The notes below the pieces were generated by a model. The model was not told the DNA's origin, searched no databases, and saw only the letters and a list, made by a program, of their open reading frames with translations. DNA of 64,000 nt from an uncultured Clostridia bacterium (GTDB lineage: Bacteria; Bacillota; Clostridia; Christensenellales; HGM11417), in the NCBI GenBank assembly GCA_944332455.1, contig CALVJY010000001.1, positions 1-64,000 of the forward strand, read 5' to 3'. Position numbers and translations under genes: made by a program. Below, in pieces: positions 27,327-35,454 of this stretch (position 1 is its first letter; each line of letters begins with the position of its first letter).

Positions 27327-27403
27327 TGGCGCGCCTGAAGGGATTCGAACCCCTGGCCCACGGCTTAGAAGGCCGTTGCTCTATCCAACTGAGCTACAGG
27401 CGC
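27327..27403 (-). tRNA. tRNA-Arg (TCT)
   Basis: A 77-base cloverleaf, acceptor GCGCCTG, anticodon loop CTTCTAA, CCA encoded. Confidence 0.95.
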
Positions 27404-27432
27404 ACGTCATCAGGCCGCCCTTCTTTCAAAAC

Positions 27433-27506
27433 TGGAGCGGGTGATGGGAATCGGACCCACGCGACCAGCTTGGAAGGCTGGGATTCTACCATTGAACTAC
27501 ACCCGC
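27433..27506 (-). tRNA. tRNA-Gly (TCC)
   Basis: A 74-base cloverleaf, acceptor GCGGGTG, anticodon loop CTTCCAA, CCA encoded. It is the first gene of the cluster. Confidence 0.95.
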
Positions 27507-27541
27507 ACGCTCATCGCACATCCATTTTTCAATGCTATAAG

Positions 27542-27571
27542 AGTTTACCACAAACGCCCCCGGCGTGTCAA
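27542..27571 (-). promoter_or_regulatory. Promoter of the tRNA cluster
   Basis: TTGACA (27566-27571), 18 bases, TAAACT (27542-27547) on the reverse strand, about 36 bases before tRNA-Gly(TCC). Confidence 0.7.
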
Positions 27572-27718
27572 GAATTTTGGCCCCCTTTTTGCCAACTTTT
27601 TTCACGAAATTTTTTCGAGCCGGGATCGTCCTCTCCCTTTCCGAGGCAAAACGGCTTTTATACGTCCGGCGGGACCGCTTTACAAAAACGCCTCCCCTGC
27701 CGCGCCGGACAAAAGGGC

Positions 27719-28072
27719 TTAGATCTTACCGGAAGGCTCTCCGCCCCCGAAACCGTCCCGGTCGGGATCCCACCAACAAGCGGACATGTCCACCGATCCC
27801 TCCCGGGTGAAGGCGACCCCTTCCTCCTCCAGCAGGGCGCGCTGGATGCCGGGACCGCCGAAGGCAAAGCCGGGCGCCACCCGGCCGGCCCGGTTGACCA
27901 CCCGGTGGCAGGGAATGACGCCCGGCAGAGGGTTGGCGTGCAGCGCCGTCCCCACGGCCCGGGCCGCCTGCGGTCTGCCCGCCAGCGCCGCGATCTGTCC
28001 GTAGGTGGCCACTTTCCCCTTGGGAATGGCGCTCACCGCCCGATAGACGGCTTCAAAAAAAGAATCAACCAT
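27719..28072 (-). CDS. Short MGMT-family DNA alkyl-transfer protein
   Basis: The 117-residue protein is just the DNA-binding/active-site domain of O6-methylguanine-DNA methyltransferase. The helix-turn-helix segment PKGKVATYGQIAALAGRPQAARAVG and the active-site motif IPCHRVV are present with the acceptor Cys55, so it is not the cysteine-less ATL type although it has ATL length. The C-terminal 25 residues (DMSACWWDPDRDGF...) are unusual. It may repair alkylated guanine directly or flag lesions for excision repair. Start ATG 28072 follows CAGGAGAAC. A full-length ogt gene occurs at 51333-51836, so this genome has two members. Confidence 0.85.
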   Translation of the reverse strand: MVDSFFEAVYRAVSAIPKGKVATYGQIAALAGRPQAARAVGTALHANPLPGVIPCHRVVNRAGRVAPGFAFGGPGIQRALLEEEGVAFTREGSVDMSACWWDPDRDGFGGGEPSGKI

Positions 28073-28155
28073 ATGTTCTCCTGCGCGCACCGCCTGGCAA
28101 TGCGCCCACTCTGATTAAGCAAGAATATGATTATTTGTTCCTGCAATAAATTTTG

Positions 28156-28250
28156 TCGATATGTTTACCTTCGGTAAACTCGATATATGGCCTGACGGCC
28201 ATTCGATATGCGGCCCTTCGTGCCGCTCGATATGTGCCGCTTCGCGCCAC
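28156..28250. repeat. Four-unit hairpin array with TCGATAT linkers
   Basis: Units of 23-24 bases start at 28156, 28180, 28203 and 28227, each opening with TCGATAT. The following stems are all different yet pair: GTTTACC/GGTAAAC, ATGGCC/GGCCAT, GCGGC/GCCGC and GTG(C)CGC/(G)CGCCAC, with loops of the TTC(G) or TGAC type. It lies upstream of the short MGMT gene. It is the same kind of array as at 13083-13392 but with another linker. Confidence 0.8.
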
Positions 28251-28307
28251 GTTGTGGACGGACAACATAAAGAAAAAGTATAAGTCCGTTTCAATTGTCT
28301 TTTCCCT

Positions 28308-28645
28308 TCAAAGTCTGTCCCCGCACCGGGCTTCCAATCTCGGCGTGACGATGGCGGACATGCGCCGCCGGGCAATACGCCCGTTCCAAATTATTGCTCC
28401 ACTCAAAGTCTGTCCTCGCACCGGGCTTCCAATCTCGTCGCGCCAACGCCGGGCGTGTACCGGCGTTGGACTCAATCGGAAATTTACGGTGAGTAAATTT
28501 CCGGGTGGAAAAGAGTGAATCAAAAACGCAAAGCGTTTTTGAGAGAGAAAAACCGCTGCCGAGCTTTCCAAAATGGAAAGCGAACAGTGGTTTGTCTCTC
28601 AAGTCCGGCCGATTTTGCCGTAGGCAAAATCGCGCTTGGTCGGAA
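28308..28645 (+). repeat. Structured repeat block, copy A
   Basis: A 35-base direct repeat (28308-28342 and 28403-28437, one mismatch) is followed by a series of hairpins: CCAACGCCG/CGGCGTTGG, GGAAATTTAC/GTAAATTTCC, AAAAACGC/GCGTTTTT and CTTTCC/GGAAAG. It then ends with a two-level stem: CTCAAGTCCGGCC (28598-28610), inner hairpin GATTTTGCC/GGCAAAATC (28611-28631), and GCGCTTGGTCGG (28632-28643). No protein-coding support in any frame; open frames through it are broken by hairpins and lack ribosome binding sites. Confidence 0.7.
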
Positions 28646-28659
28646 ATAAAAAACTGTTT

Positions 28660-29050
28660 TCGCAAAACGGCGGACATGCGCCGACGTTTTGCACGATCGT
28701 GGCTTTGCGGTGAGCAAAGCCACGGGCGGAAAAGGGTGGGTGCCACCGGCACCTTTCTGCACGCCCACACTGAAACAAGTGCTAAATCAATCTTATTCCC
28801 CTGCACTTGCGTTTAGCGAGGGAAAAACCGCGCAAAGCTGCACCGAAAGTTTGCAGACAGCAGTAAAGTTTTTCAAAGAACAAGGATTTTTTCAGAAAAA
28901 AATATAAGTCAGCGGCACGCGGAGAGTCAGTCGCAGGAGAAGGGCAGATGCTTTTCCTCTTTTTGGGGAGTGGGCGAGCCTTCCCGGCGCCGACGGCGCC
29001 CCCTCAAGTCCGGCCAAAATTCGCCAAAGGCGAATTTTGCGTCTGGCCGC
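28660..29050 (+). repeat. Structured repeat block, copy B
   Basis: Hairpins include CGTGGCTTTGC/GCAAAGCCACG, whose loop GGTGA is shared with the corresponding hairpin of copy A. GGTGCC-ACC-GGCACC follows, then CTTTCTGCACGCCCACAC, a less conserved 230 bases, and the two-level module CTCAAGTCCGGCC (29003-29015), inner AAAATTCGCC/GGCGAATTTT (29016-29038), GCGTCTGGCCG (29039-29049). The block ends 44 bases from the 3' end of pfkA. Together with copy A it accounts for the 1-kb gene-free stretch between the MGMT gene and pfkA. Confidence 0.7.
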
Positions 29051-29093
29051 CGCCGCAGGCCGCCTGGTCGGAAAAGGCCTTTGGCCGGAATCT

Positions 29094-30059
29094 CTACATT
29101 GCCAAGATCTCGGCCAGCCTGAACAGGGACATGTCGATGGGGCGGGTCATGGCGATGGCCTCCAGAATGTCGAAGTCCACGATCTTGCCGTCTACCGTGC
29201 CCACGACCCGGCCGGCCTTGCCTTTTTGGAGCAGTTCCACGGCGTAGTAGCCCAGCCGGCTGGCCAGCACCCGGTCGGCCATGGAGGGCGCGCCGCCGCG
29301 CTGGATGTGCCCGATGACGGTGGTACGGACGGACAGGTGCAGTTCGGTCTCCAGCTTTTCGGCATAGGGATCGAATCCGCCCTTGACCCCTTCGGCCAGA
29401 ACGATGATGTTGGAGCGCTTGCCCCGCATCCGGCTGCGGCGGACCCGCTCGCAGACCTCCTCGGGGGTGGTTTCGACCTCGGGGACGATGATGGCCTCGG
29501 CGCCGCCGGCCACTCCGGCATACAGCGCCAGATCGCCGCAGTTGCGGCCCATGACTTCCACCACGCTGACCCGCTCGTGCGAGGTCATGGTGTCCCGGAT
29601 GTTGTTGATCAGGTTGACCACGGTGTTGCAGGCCGTGTCAAAGCCCAACGTAAAGTCGGTGTACTTCAGATCGTTGTCGATGGTGCCGGGAATGCCGATG
29701 GTGGGGATGCCGCAGCGGACGGTGATGTCGCGGGCCCCCCGGAAGGAGCCGTCCCCGCCGATGACGATCAGGCCCTCGATCCCACGGGCCTTGAGGTTGG
29801 CGATGGCCACGGCCATGCCCTCCTCGGTCTTGAACTCGGGACAGCGGGCGGTGTACAGGATGGTACCCCCCCGCTGGATGATGTCGGAGACCGAGCCCAT
29901 CTCCATCTTTTCCATGTCGTTGTTGACCAGGCCGTAGTAGCCCCGCTTGACGCCGTAGACCTCCATTCCGTCGTAGATGCCGCTGCGCACCACCGCGCGG
30001 ATGCAGGCGTTCATGCCGGGGGCGTCCCCCCCGCTGGTCAGGACCGCGATCTTTTTCAT
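29094..30059 (-). CDS. pfkA: ATP-dependent 6-phosphofructokinase
   Basis: The 321-residue glycolytic enzyme phosphorylates fructose-6-phosphate. Seen are the N-terminal TSGGDAPGMNACIRAVVR, the ATP-site GGDGSFRGA (the Gly after Asp indicates ATP rather than pyrophosphate as donor), the catalytic PGTIDND loop, VVEVMGRNCGDLAL, and the sugar-phosphate site VIGHIQRGGAPSMADRVLA. Length and order match bacterial PfkA. Start ATG 30059 follows GAGAGGTAG. A promoter lies 40 bases upstream. It is a single-gene transcript. Confidence 0.97.
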   Translation of the reverse strand: MKKIAVLTSGGDAPGMNACIRAVVRSGIYDGMEVYGVKRGYYGLVNNDMEKMEMGSVSDIIQRGGTILYTARCPEFKTEEGMAVAIANLKARGIEGLIVIGGDGSFRGARDITVRCGIPTIGIPGTIDNDLKYTDFTLGFDTACNTVVNLINNIRDTMTSHERVSVVEVMGRNCGDLALYAGVAGGAEAIIVPEVETTPEEVCERVRRSRMRGKRSNIIVLAEGVKGGFDPYAEKLETELHLSVRTTVIGHIQRGGAPSMADRVLASRLGYYAVELLQKGKAGRVVGTVDGKIVDFDILEAIAMTRPIDMSLFRLAEILAM

Positions 30060-30097
30060 ACGTTCTACCTCTCGCTTGTCATCTTTGATCTTTACTT

Positions 30098-30126
30098 ATT
30101 ATACCAAAGCGGAGGCAAAATCACAA
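30098..30126 (-). promoter_or_regulatory. Promoter of pfkA
   Basis: TTGTGA (30121-30126), 17 bases, TATAAT (30098-30103) on the reverse strand. Confidence 0.7.
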
Positions 30127-30316
30127 ATGAATTGAGGAACTTTGTGAAATTTTCCGGCTCTTTTCCTCTCCCGGAAAAACCGTCTGCCGGCCGGCCCGGA
30201 GGCTTGGGATCCGGAACTTTCCCAAGGCGCGCAAAGGCGGGTTTCCCGCACGGAGAAACGGCCGACGTTCCGCCGCCGGCAAAAGCACGGATTTTGGCGG
30301 CAGGCCCTCCGGCTTT

Positions 30317-31015
30317 TCAGAATTTGTCGGGATCCAGATTCTCCCGGACCTTTTGCAGGGCCTTTTTTTCGATGCGGGAAATGTAGCTGCGGGAGATGTG
30401 CAGCGCCTTGGCGATCTCCCGCTGGGTGAGCGGCCTCTTGCCGTTCAGCCCGTACCGGCTGCAGAGGATGACGAACTCCCGCTCGGTCAGGTACTGCCGG
30501 AGGAGCTTGAGCAGCTTTTCCCGCATGATGGTGTTTTCCACCTGGGAGAACACCCCCTCCTCGTTGACGGTCAGAAGGTCCATCAGGGTCAGCTCGTTGC
30601 CCTCCTTATCGTTGCCCACCGCCTCCGACAGCGAGACGGTGGACCGATGCTTTTTGGAGGCCCGCAGCAGCATCAGGATCTCGTTTTCGATGCAGCGCGC
30701 GGCAAAGGTCCCCAGCTGCGTCCCCTTGTCCGGGGAGAAGGTGTTGACCGCCTTGATCAGGCCGATGGTGCCCACCGAGATGAGGTCGTCGGTCTCGGCG
30801 GCGTTCTGGTACTTTTTGACGATGTGCGCCACCAGGCGGAGATTGTGGGAGATCAGCTTGTTGCGGGCCTCCTGGTCCCCCTCCTCCCGGAATTTTTTCA
30901 GGCAGGCGGCTTCCTCCTCGTCGGACAGGGGCTGGGGAAAGGACGAGCGGGTCCCCAGCGCGCCGGTCAGAAAAAACAGTCTGGATAAAAAGGCAAAAAG
31001 GCCGTCCAGAAACAT
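30317..31015 (-). CDS. sigK: Sporulation sigma factor K (pro-sigma-K)
   Basis: The 232-residue sigma-70-family factor acts in the late mother cell. A hydrophobic N-terminus of about 20 residues (MFLDGLFAFLSRLFFLTGAL) precedes the conserved SSFPQPLSDEEE, matching the membrane-associated pro-sequence cleaved by SpoIVFB. Region 2 reads NLRLVAHIVKKYQNAAETDDLISVGTIGLIKA, with AARCIENEILM for -10 recognition, and region 4 ends TQREIAKALHISRSYISRIEKKAL. The gene is continuous, with no skin-type interruption. Start ATG 31015 follows AAAGGAGGGG. It marks the host as an endospore former and supports the sigma-K-like promoter near 55.1 kb. Confidence 0.95.
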   Translation of the reverse strand: MFLDGLFAFLSRLFFLTGALGTRSSFPQPLSDEEEAACLKKFREEGDQEARNKLISHNLRLVAHIVKKYQNAAETDDLISVGTIGLIKAVNTFSPDKGTQLGTFAARCIENEILMLLRASKKHRSTVSLSEAVGNDKEGNELTLMDLLTVNEEGVFSQVENTIMREKLLKLLRQYLTEREFVILCSRYGLNGKRPLTQREIAKALHISRSYISRIEKKALQKVRENLDPDKF

Positions 31016-31377
31016 GATTTCCCCTCCTTTCCCCCGTTCGCGCCGCCCTTACCGGGCCGACGCACGGGCCTTCGGTCCGCCGGCGGATACTGTCAGTTTA
31101 TGCCGGAACGGCCCGGATCATGCCAGAAAGCTTCCGCCGTCAGACCGGGCTTTTTCAGCCTGAAGGAAACACCGCATGCAAAGAGACAGCAGGTACGGAC
31201 CAACGCAAAATCCCGCCGCCAGGCCGGAATGAAGATCTGCCTCCTCTCCCGAACAAAAGCTGCCGGCGAAGACCACACTGCCGGCCGCAACAGCGGGCCG
31301 ATGATACAGACGAGGGGCCGCCTTGACTGCCCGCGATCCGTCGCCGGACCTTCGTTTTATGACGGCCGTATGATAGT
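31016..31377. other. Gene-free interval between sigK and the rnpB promoter
   Basis: About 360 bases upstream of sigK with no supported gene or clear structure. No sigma-E-type promoter could be assigned confidently. Confidence 0.4.
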
Positions 31378-31407
31378 TTGACAAATAAGGATAGATTATG
31401 CTATAAT
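31378..31407 (+). promoter_or_regulatory. Consensus promoter of rnpB
   Basis: TTGACA (31378-31383), 18 bases, TATAAT (31402-31407), ending 9 bases before the RNA. Confidence 0.85.
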
Positions 31408-31415
31408 AGAATCCG

Positions 31416-31755
31416 CAAGTCAACCGGACGGTCGCGGGGGCGCGGGAAACCGTACGCCACGAGGAAAGTCCGAGCATCACAGAGCAGGGTGCCGGGTAAC
31501 ACCCGGTGAAGGCGACTTCAAGGACAGTGCAACAGAAATAGACCGCCGCGCTTGCCGCGGTAAGGATGGAAAGGCGGGGTAAGAGCCCACCGTGCGGCCG
31601 GCGACGGCCGCAGCCCTGTAAACCCCACCCGATGCAAGACAGAAGGAACAAGGTCCGCTCTGTACCTCCTTCGCTCACGTCGCTTGACACCGCAGGCAAC
31701 TGCGGCGCTAGACAGATGACCGTCGAAAACAGAACTCGGCTTACGGGTTGACTTG
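31416..31755 (+). ncRNA. rnpB: RNase P RNA
   Basis: About 340 bases with terminal helix P1 formed by CAAGTCAACC (31416-31425) and GGTTGACTTG (31746-31755). The universally conserved GAGGAAAGTCCGAGC (5' half of P4) and ACAGAACTCGGCTTAC near the 3' end, plus the internal GTAAACCCCACCCGATGCAAGA, are those of bacterial RNase P RNA, the catalytic RNA that trims the 5' ends of pre-tRNAs. The interior GC-rich hairpins look like the type A rather than the Bacillus type B architecture, but I have not folded it. Confidence 0.95.
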
Positions 31756-31790
31756 TCGCTTTGCAACATGCGGGCTGACCGCCCCTTTTC

Positions 31791-31817
31791 GGACAGGGCC
31801 TCCTGTCCTTCTTTTTT
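31791..31817 (+). terminator. Terminator after rnpB
   Basis: GGACAGG-GCCT-CCTGTCC followed by TTCTTTTTT, 35 bases beyond the RNA. Confidence 0.85.
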
Positions 31818-32101
31818 GAAGGAGCCCCTGTTTGAGGCGGCCCGCCGCGGTTTATAGAAAGAGGAAAAACAGGATCCGGCTCCGCCCCGGGCTTTTCCGG
31901 CAGAAAACAGCGGACGAAAATTTTTCAGTAAAAACGGCAGACGAAAATCAAGAACGGGACGGGAAAAGCCGGCTTCCGACTTGGACCGGGTCCCGGACGG
32001 CGGTCCGGGAATACAGGAAAACGCGCCTTCCTTCGGGCAGAACCGCCAAACCGCCCCTGCCGGGCGCATCCCCTTGCGCTTTTCGCATCGAGGACTTTTT
32101 T

Positions 32102-33007
32102 ATGGCAGACATCATTCAGGGACTGATCTTTGAAGGCGCCGTGTCGGCGACCGTTCTGAAGACCACCGATGTGGTCAACACCGCCGTGCGCCTGCACGGC
32201 CTCTCTCCGCTGGCTGCGGCCGCCCTGGGGCGGACGCTGACCGCCACCGCCTTTTTGGGGCTTTCGCTGAAGAACCCCACGGACAAGCTTTCGGTCACCG
32301 TCCGGGGCGGAGGGCCGCTGGGGAACATCGTCACGGCCTGTGACGCCGGACTGCATCTGCGCGGCTACGTGGACCGGCCGGACTGCGATCTCCCCCTAAA
32401 GCGCCCGGGCAAGCTGGACGTAGGGGCCGGCGTGGGCAAGGAAGGCACCCTGACCGTGATCAAGGATCTGGGGCTGAAGGAGCCCTTTTCGGCCCGCTCC
32501 CCCCTGGTCTCGGGGGAGATCGCCGAGGACTTCGCCCTGTACTTTACGCAGTCCGAGCAGACGCCCTCGGCGGTGGCCCTGGGGGTCCTGATGGGACGGA
32601 CCGGGAAGTGCCGGGCGGCGGGCGGCGTGATCCTGCAGCCCCTCCCCTTCTGCCCCGAGGAGACCCTGAAAAAGACCGAGGAGCTGGTCCCCCGGCTTTC
32701 AGACGTCAGCCGCCTGTTCGCCGGAAGGAGCCCGCGCGAGGCGGCCGAGGCCCTGTTTTCGGACTGCGGCCTGCAGATCCTCTCCGAGCGGAAGGCCGCC
32801 TTCCGCTGCAACTGCTCCCGGGCCCGGATCGCCGGGCTTTTGCGGGGCATCCGGCCGGAGGAGCTGGAGACCATGTTCCGGGAGGACGGACAGATCGAGG
32901 TGGTCTGTCACTTCTGCGGCAAAAAATACCTGTTTACCTCGCCCGACGAGCTGTCGGGGAGCCGGCCTCAACGGAGGCCGCCGAAGGAGTCCGCGTGTCG
33001 AACCTGA
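32102..33007 (+). CDS. hslO: Redox-regulated holdase Hsp33
   Basis: The 301-residue cytoplasmic chaperone is switched on by oxidation. The C-terminal zinc switch is present as CNC (Cys236, Cys238) and CHFC (Cys269, Cys272), the family spacing. The N-terminal half shows TALGRTLTATAFLGLSLK-like and GGGPLGNIVTACDAGLHLRGYV segments. The start at ATG 32102 with GAGGACTTTTTT is chosen; the frame is open further upstream but has no family similarity there. A 30-residue tail after the zinc domain is unusual. Its 3' end overlaps the next gene by 13 bases. Confidence 0.95.
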   Translation: MADIIQGLIFEGAVSATVLKTTDVVNTAVRLHGLSPLAAAALGRTLTATAFLGLSLKNPTDKLSVTVRGGGPLGNIVTACDAGLHLRGYVDRPDCDLPLKRPGKLDVGAGVGKEGTLTVIKDLGLKEPFSARSPLVSGEIAEDFALYFTQSEQTPSAVALGVLMGRTGKCRAAGGVILQPLPFCPEETLKKTEELVPRLSDVSRLFAGRSPREAAEALFSDCGLQILSERKAAFRCNCSRARIAGLLRGIRPEELETMFREDGQIEVVCHFCGKKYLFTSPDELSGSRPQRRPPKESACRT

Positions 33008-34662
33008 ATTTGAATCAGATCGCCGAAGTCTACCATTCCATGGCGGACGAGTTTCTGGATGAGGGCGACATCCACCGCGCGCTGGGCGCCCTGCAGAACG
33101 GCTACCGCCTGTCCATGGACCCCGAATTTCTGCTCCGCCAGCTGGATCTTTACATCGGCTACAACGCCTTTCCCCAGGCCCTGGACCTCTGCTTTCCCCT
33201 GCTGGAAAACCCCGGCGTTCCCCCCGAGGAGATCGCGGGGTCCCTGGCCGAGATCTACACCGCCATGTACAACAACGAGGCGGCGGCCTACTGGCGGAAC
33301 CTTTACACCGCCCCCGAGATCGAGCGGCCGGAGCAGGCGGCGGAATTTCTGCGGGCGGAACTGCGCAAGCTGGACAACCGCCGCCGCCCCCCCGAGGGCT
33401 GGCACCTGGTCAAGCCCGTCTCCCCCCAGGAGGAGAGCCGCCGGCTGGAGCAGGTGCGCCGGCTGCTGAAGCACGGCCAGATCGAGCCGGCCCTGGAGAT
33501 CCTGGATTCCATTCCCCGCCTGTCGCCCAACGTCAGCGACGTCTGCAGCCTGCGGGCCATCGCCGCCCTGGCCTCCTCCAACCCCCGCGAGGCCGACCGC
33601 ATCCTGCGCTCCTGTCCGGAACCCGCCCGCAAGAGCGTGCAGTTTCTGACCACCCAGTGCACGGTGGCCCGGATCCTGGGGGACAAGCGCCGGCTGGCCT
33701 CCCTGCTGAGCGAGCTCGACCGCCTGAAGGTCAGCTTTCCCTACGAGGAGTACAAGATCGCCCTCTGCCTGGCCGAAAACAGCCGCTTTGTCCGGGCGAC
33801 CGAGCACATGCTCAACTTTCTGGACTACGCCCCCTTCGACCGGGAGGGGCTGCTTTCGCTGGGGCTGATCTACCTGAACCGGGGCAAGATGTCCGAGGCC
33901 CGGCTGTGTTTTTACGACCTTTACCGGGCGGGCGGCGGCGTGCCGGCCCGGGCCTGGCTGGTCTTTACCGATCATCTGCTGGCCGAGGGCGTCAAGCGCT
34001 TCCGCACCCCCTGCCGGCTGACCTCGCTGCCGGAGTACTACGCCCGGCAGATGGAGGCCCGCTTCCGGGAGGCCATCGCCCTGCCCCGGGACGAGGCGGC
34101 CAAAAAGCTGTCCGACTGCGCCTCCGAGCTGCTGGATTACATCGCCTATTCCGCCCCACCCAAGCTCTTCACTCTCCTGCACTACTACGACTCGCTGGGA
34201 CTGCCGGCCTGTCTGATGGTCTCTCACCTGCTGACCGACACCGAAGTCAAGCTGACCGCCCGCATCGAGGCCGCCCAGTACATGATCTTCACCCACAAGC
34301 CCCGCTTTACCCTCATCCTCGACAGCCGCTACTATTCCCTGCGGGTCCTCTATCCCAAAAACTTTGAAAAGCTCCCCGTGCTCTTCCGGAGGTCCTACAC
34401 CATGGCCTACATGTCCCTGTTCCTGTTCGGCAAGGGGCAGGAGGGGCTGCAGCGGGCGGCGGACGAGATGGTCCGCTGCGGCCCGCCGCCCGAGGTCGAT
34501 CCCCTGTCGCTGGCCGCCTACATGCTGCGGCGCAGCTCCGCGTACGGCGAGGACGCGGACGAACTTTTTGAACTTTACCAGGCGTCCGAGGAAACGCTCG
34601 GACGGCTGATCGCCGTCTACGGCCCCCTCCCGGGGAAGCCGGACGGATCGGAGGTCTCATGA
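32995..34662 (+). CDS. TPR-like repeat protein, unknown function
   Basis: The 555-residue protein starts at GTG 32995, preceded by GAAGGAG within the end of hslO. It is all-helical with recurrent degree-34 units such as DEGDIHRALGALQNGYRLSMD, LKHGQIEPALEILDSIPRLSP and FDREGLLSLGLIYLNRGKMSEARLCFYDLYRAGG, i.e. TPR/SEL1-like solenoid. The middle part DEAAKKLSDCASELLDYIAY departs from the TPR pattern. There is no signal peptide or membrane segment. It overlaps hslO at its start and the HEAT-like gene (ATGA) at its end, so the products are likely made in concert. A scaffold role is an inference. Confidence 0.7.
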   Translation: MSNLNLNQIAEVYHSMADEFLDEGDIHRALGALQNGYRLSMDPEFLLRQLDLYIGYNAFPQALDLCFPLLENPGVPPEEIAGSLAEIYTAMYNNEAAAYWRNLYTAPEIERPEQAAEFLRAELRKLDNRRRPPEGWHLVKPVSPQEESRRLEQVRRLLKHGQIEPALEILDSIPRLSPNVSDVCSLRAIAALASSNPREADRILRSCPEPARKSVQFLTTQCTVARILGDKRRLASLLSELDRLKVSFPYEEYKIALCLAENSRFVRATEHMLNFLDYAPFDREGLLSLGLIYLNRGKMSEARLCFYDLYRAGGGVPARAWLVFTDHLLAEGVKRFRTPCRLTSLPEYYARQMEARFREAIALPRDEAAKKLSDCASELLDYIAYSAPPKLFTLLHYYDSLGLPACLMVSHLLTDTEVKLTARIEAAQYMIFTHKPRFTLILDSRYYSLRVLYPKNFEKLPVLFRRSYTMAYMSLFLFGKGQEGLQRAADEMVRCGPPPEVDPLSLAAYMLRRSSAYGEDADELFELYQASEETLGRLIAVYGPLPGKPDGSEVS

Positions 34663-35453
34663 AACCGGATTTTGACCGGGACTATCACCGGTATGTGCAG
34701 CAATGGGTCAGATCGCACGCCGATCTGACTCCCGAACAGATGGAGGATCGCATCCCCGAGATCTACGAGGCCTGGAAGGACACCCCCATGCCCGGCCTCG
34801 GGGTCTCTCCCCGGGCCTACTTTGCGGCCATGAGCGGGACGGAGCTGCTGGACGAACTGCGGCGGCAGGGCGGGGAGGCGCCCTCGGCCCTTCTGGACGA
34901 GCTGGTCGAGCGGCGGGCCGAGCGGGAAGCCCTGGCCCTTTTGTCCGACGGGCGGGAGGAACTGCGCATCCTGGGCGTCAACCTGCTGATGGAGATGAAC
35001 TCTCCCCTGGGCTTTGAGGAGCTGCTCTCCTGGCTGACCAAAGACCTTTGCGAGCACGAGGAGGAGGCCGCGTTGGAATACCTCAATCAGGATCCCCAGC
35101 GGCTGGCCGACGAGGTGCTCCCCCGGCTGGAGTCCTTCGACGAGCGAACCAAGGATCTGCTGTGCGACGTGCTGGTCAACGCCGCCCCGGACGAGCGGAT
35201 CTTCGCCCTGCTGATGGAGATGGCCCGAAAGCACCCCAATCTCCCCCTTTACGCGGCTTACCTCGGGCGGTACGGCGACGAGCGCGCCCTCCCCTTTTTG
35301 ACGGAAAAGATCCGGGAAAGGGGGATTTCCTACCCCGCCTTTTTGGAACTTCGCAACGCCATCGAGCGGCTGGGCGGCGAGGTGGGCGAAACCGCCCACG
35401 ACTTTTCACAGGACGAGTACTACCTGGCCACCCACCCCAGAAAGGAGAACTGA
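34659..35453 (+). CDS. HEAT-like helical protein, unknown function
   Basis: The 264-residue acidic helical protein starts at the ATGA overlap with the TPR gene. Helical pairs such as LGFEELLSWLTKDLCEHEEEAALEYL and DERTKDLLCDVLVNAAPDERIFALLMEMARKHP fit HEAT-type repeats, and YLGRYGDERALPFLTEKIRERG is a classical HEAT phrase. No catalytic motif, signal peptide or membrane segment. One base separates its stop from the nfo start. The family is not known to me; partnership with the TPR protein is suggested by coupling. Confidence 0.65.
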   Translation: MKPDFDRDYHRYVQQWVRSHADLTPEQMEDRIPEIYEAWKDTPMPGLGVSPRAYFAAMSGTELLDELRRQGGEAPSALLDELVERRAEREALALLSDGREELRILGVNLLMEMNSPLGFEELLSWLTKDLCEHEEEAALEYLNQDPQRLADEVLPRLESFDERTKDLLCDVLVNAAPDERIFALLMEMARKHPNLPLYAAYLGRYGDERALPFLTEKIRERGISYPAFLELRNAIERLGGEVGETAHDFSQDEYYLATHPRKEN

Positions 35454-35454
35454 G

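Noticed and set aside
26537..27338. Protein-coding frames across the tRNA cluster
   Set aside because: They run through tRNA genes on either strand; phrases such as GFEPASDRVRVYCLTAW are typical antisense-tRNA artefacts.
28291..28806. 171-codon reverse-strand open frame through the structured repeats
   Set aside because: It consists of repeat-derived phrases, has no ribosome binding site, and its codons are dictated by hairpin arms that also recur at 42 kb in another frame.
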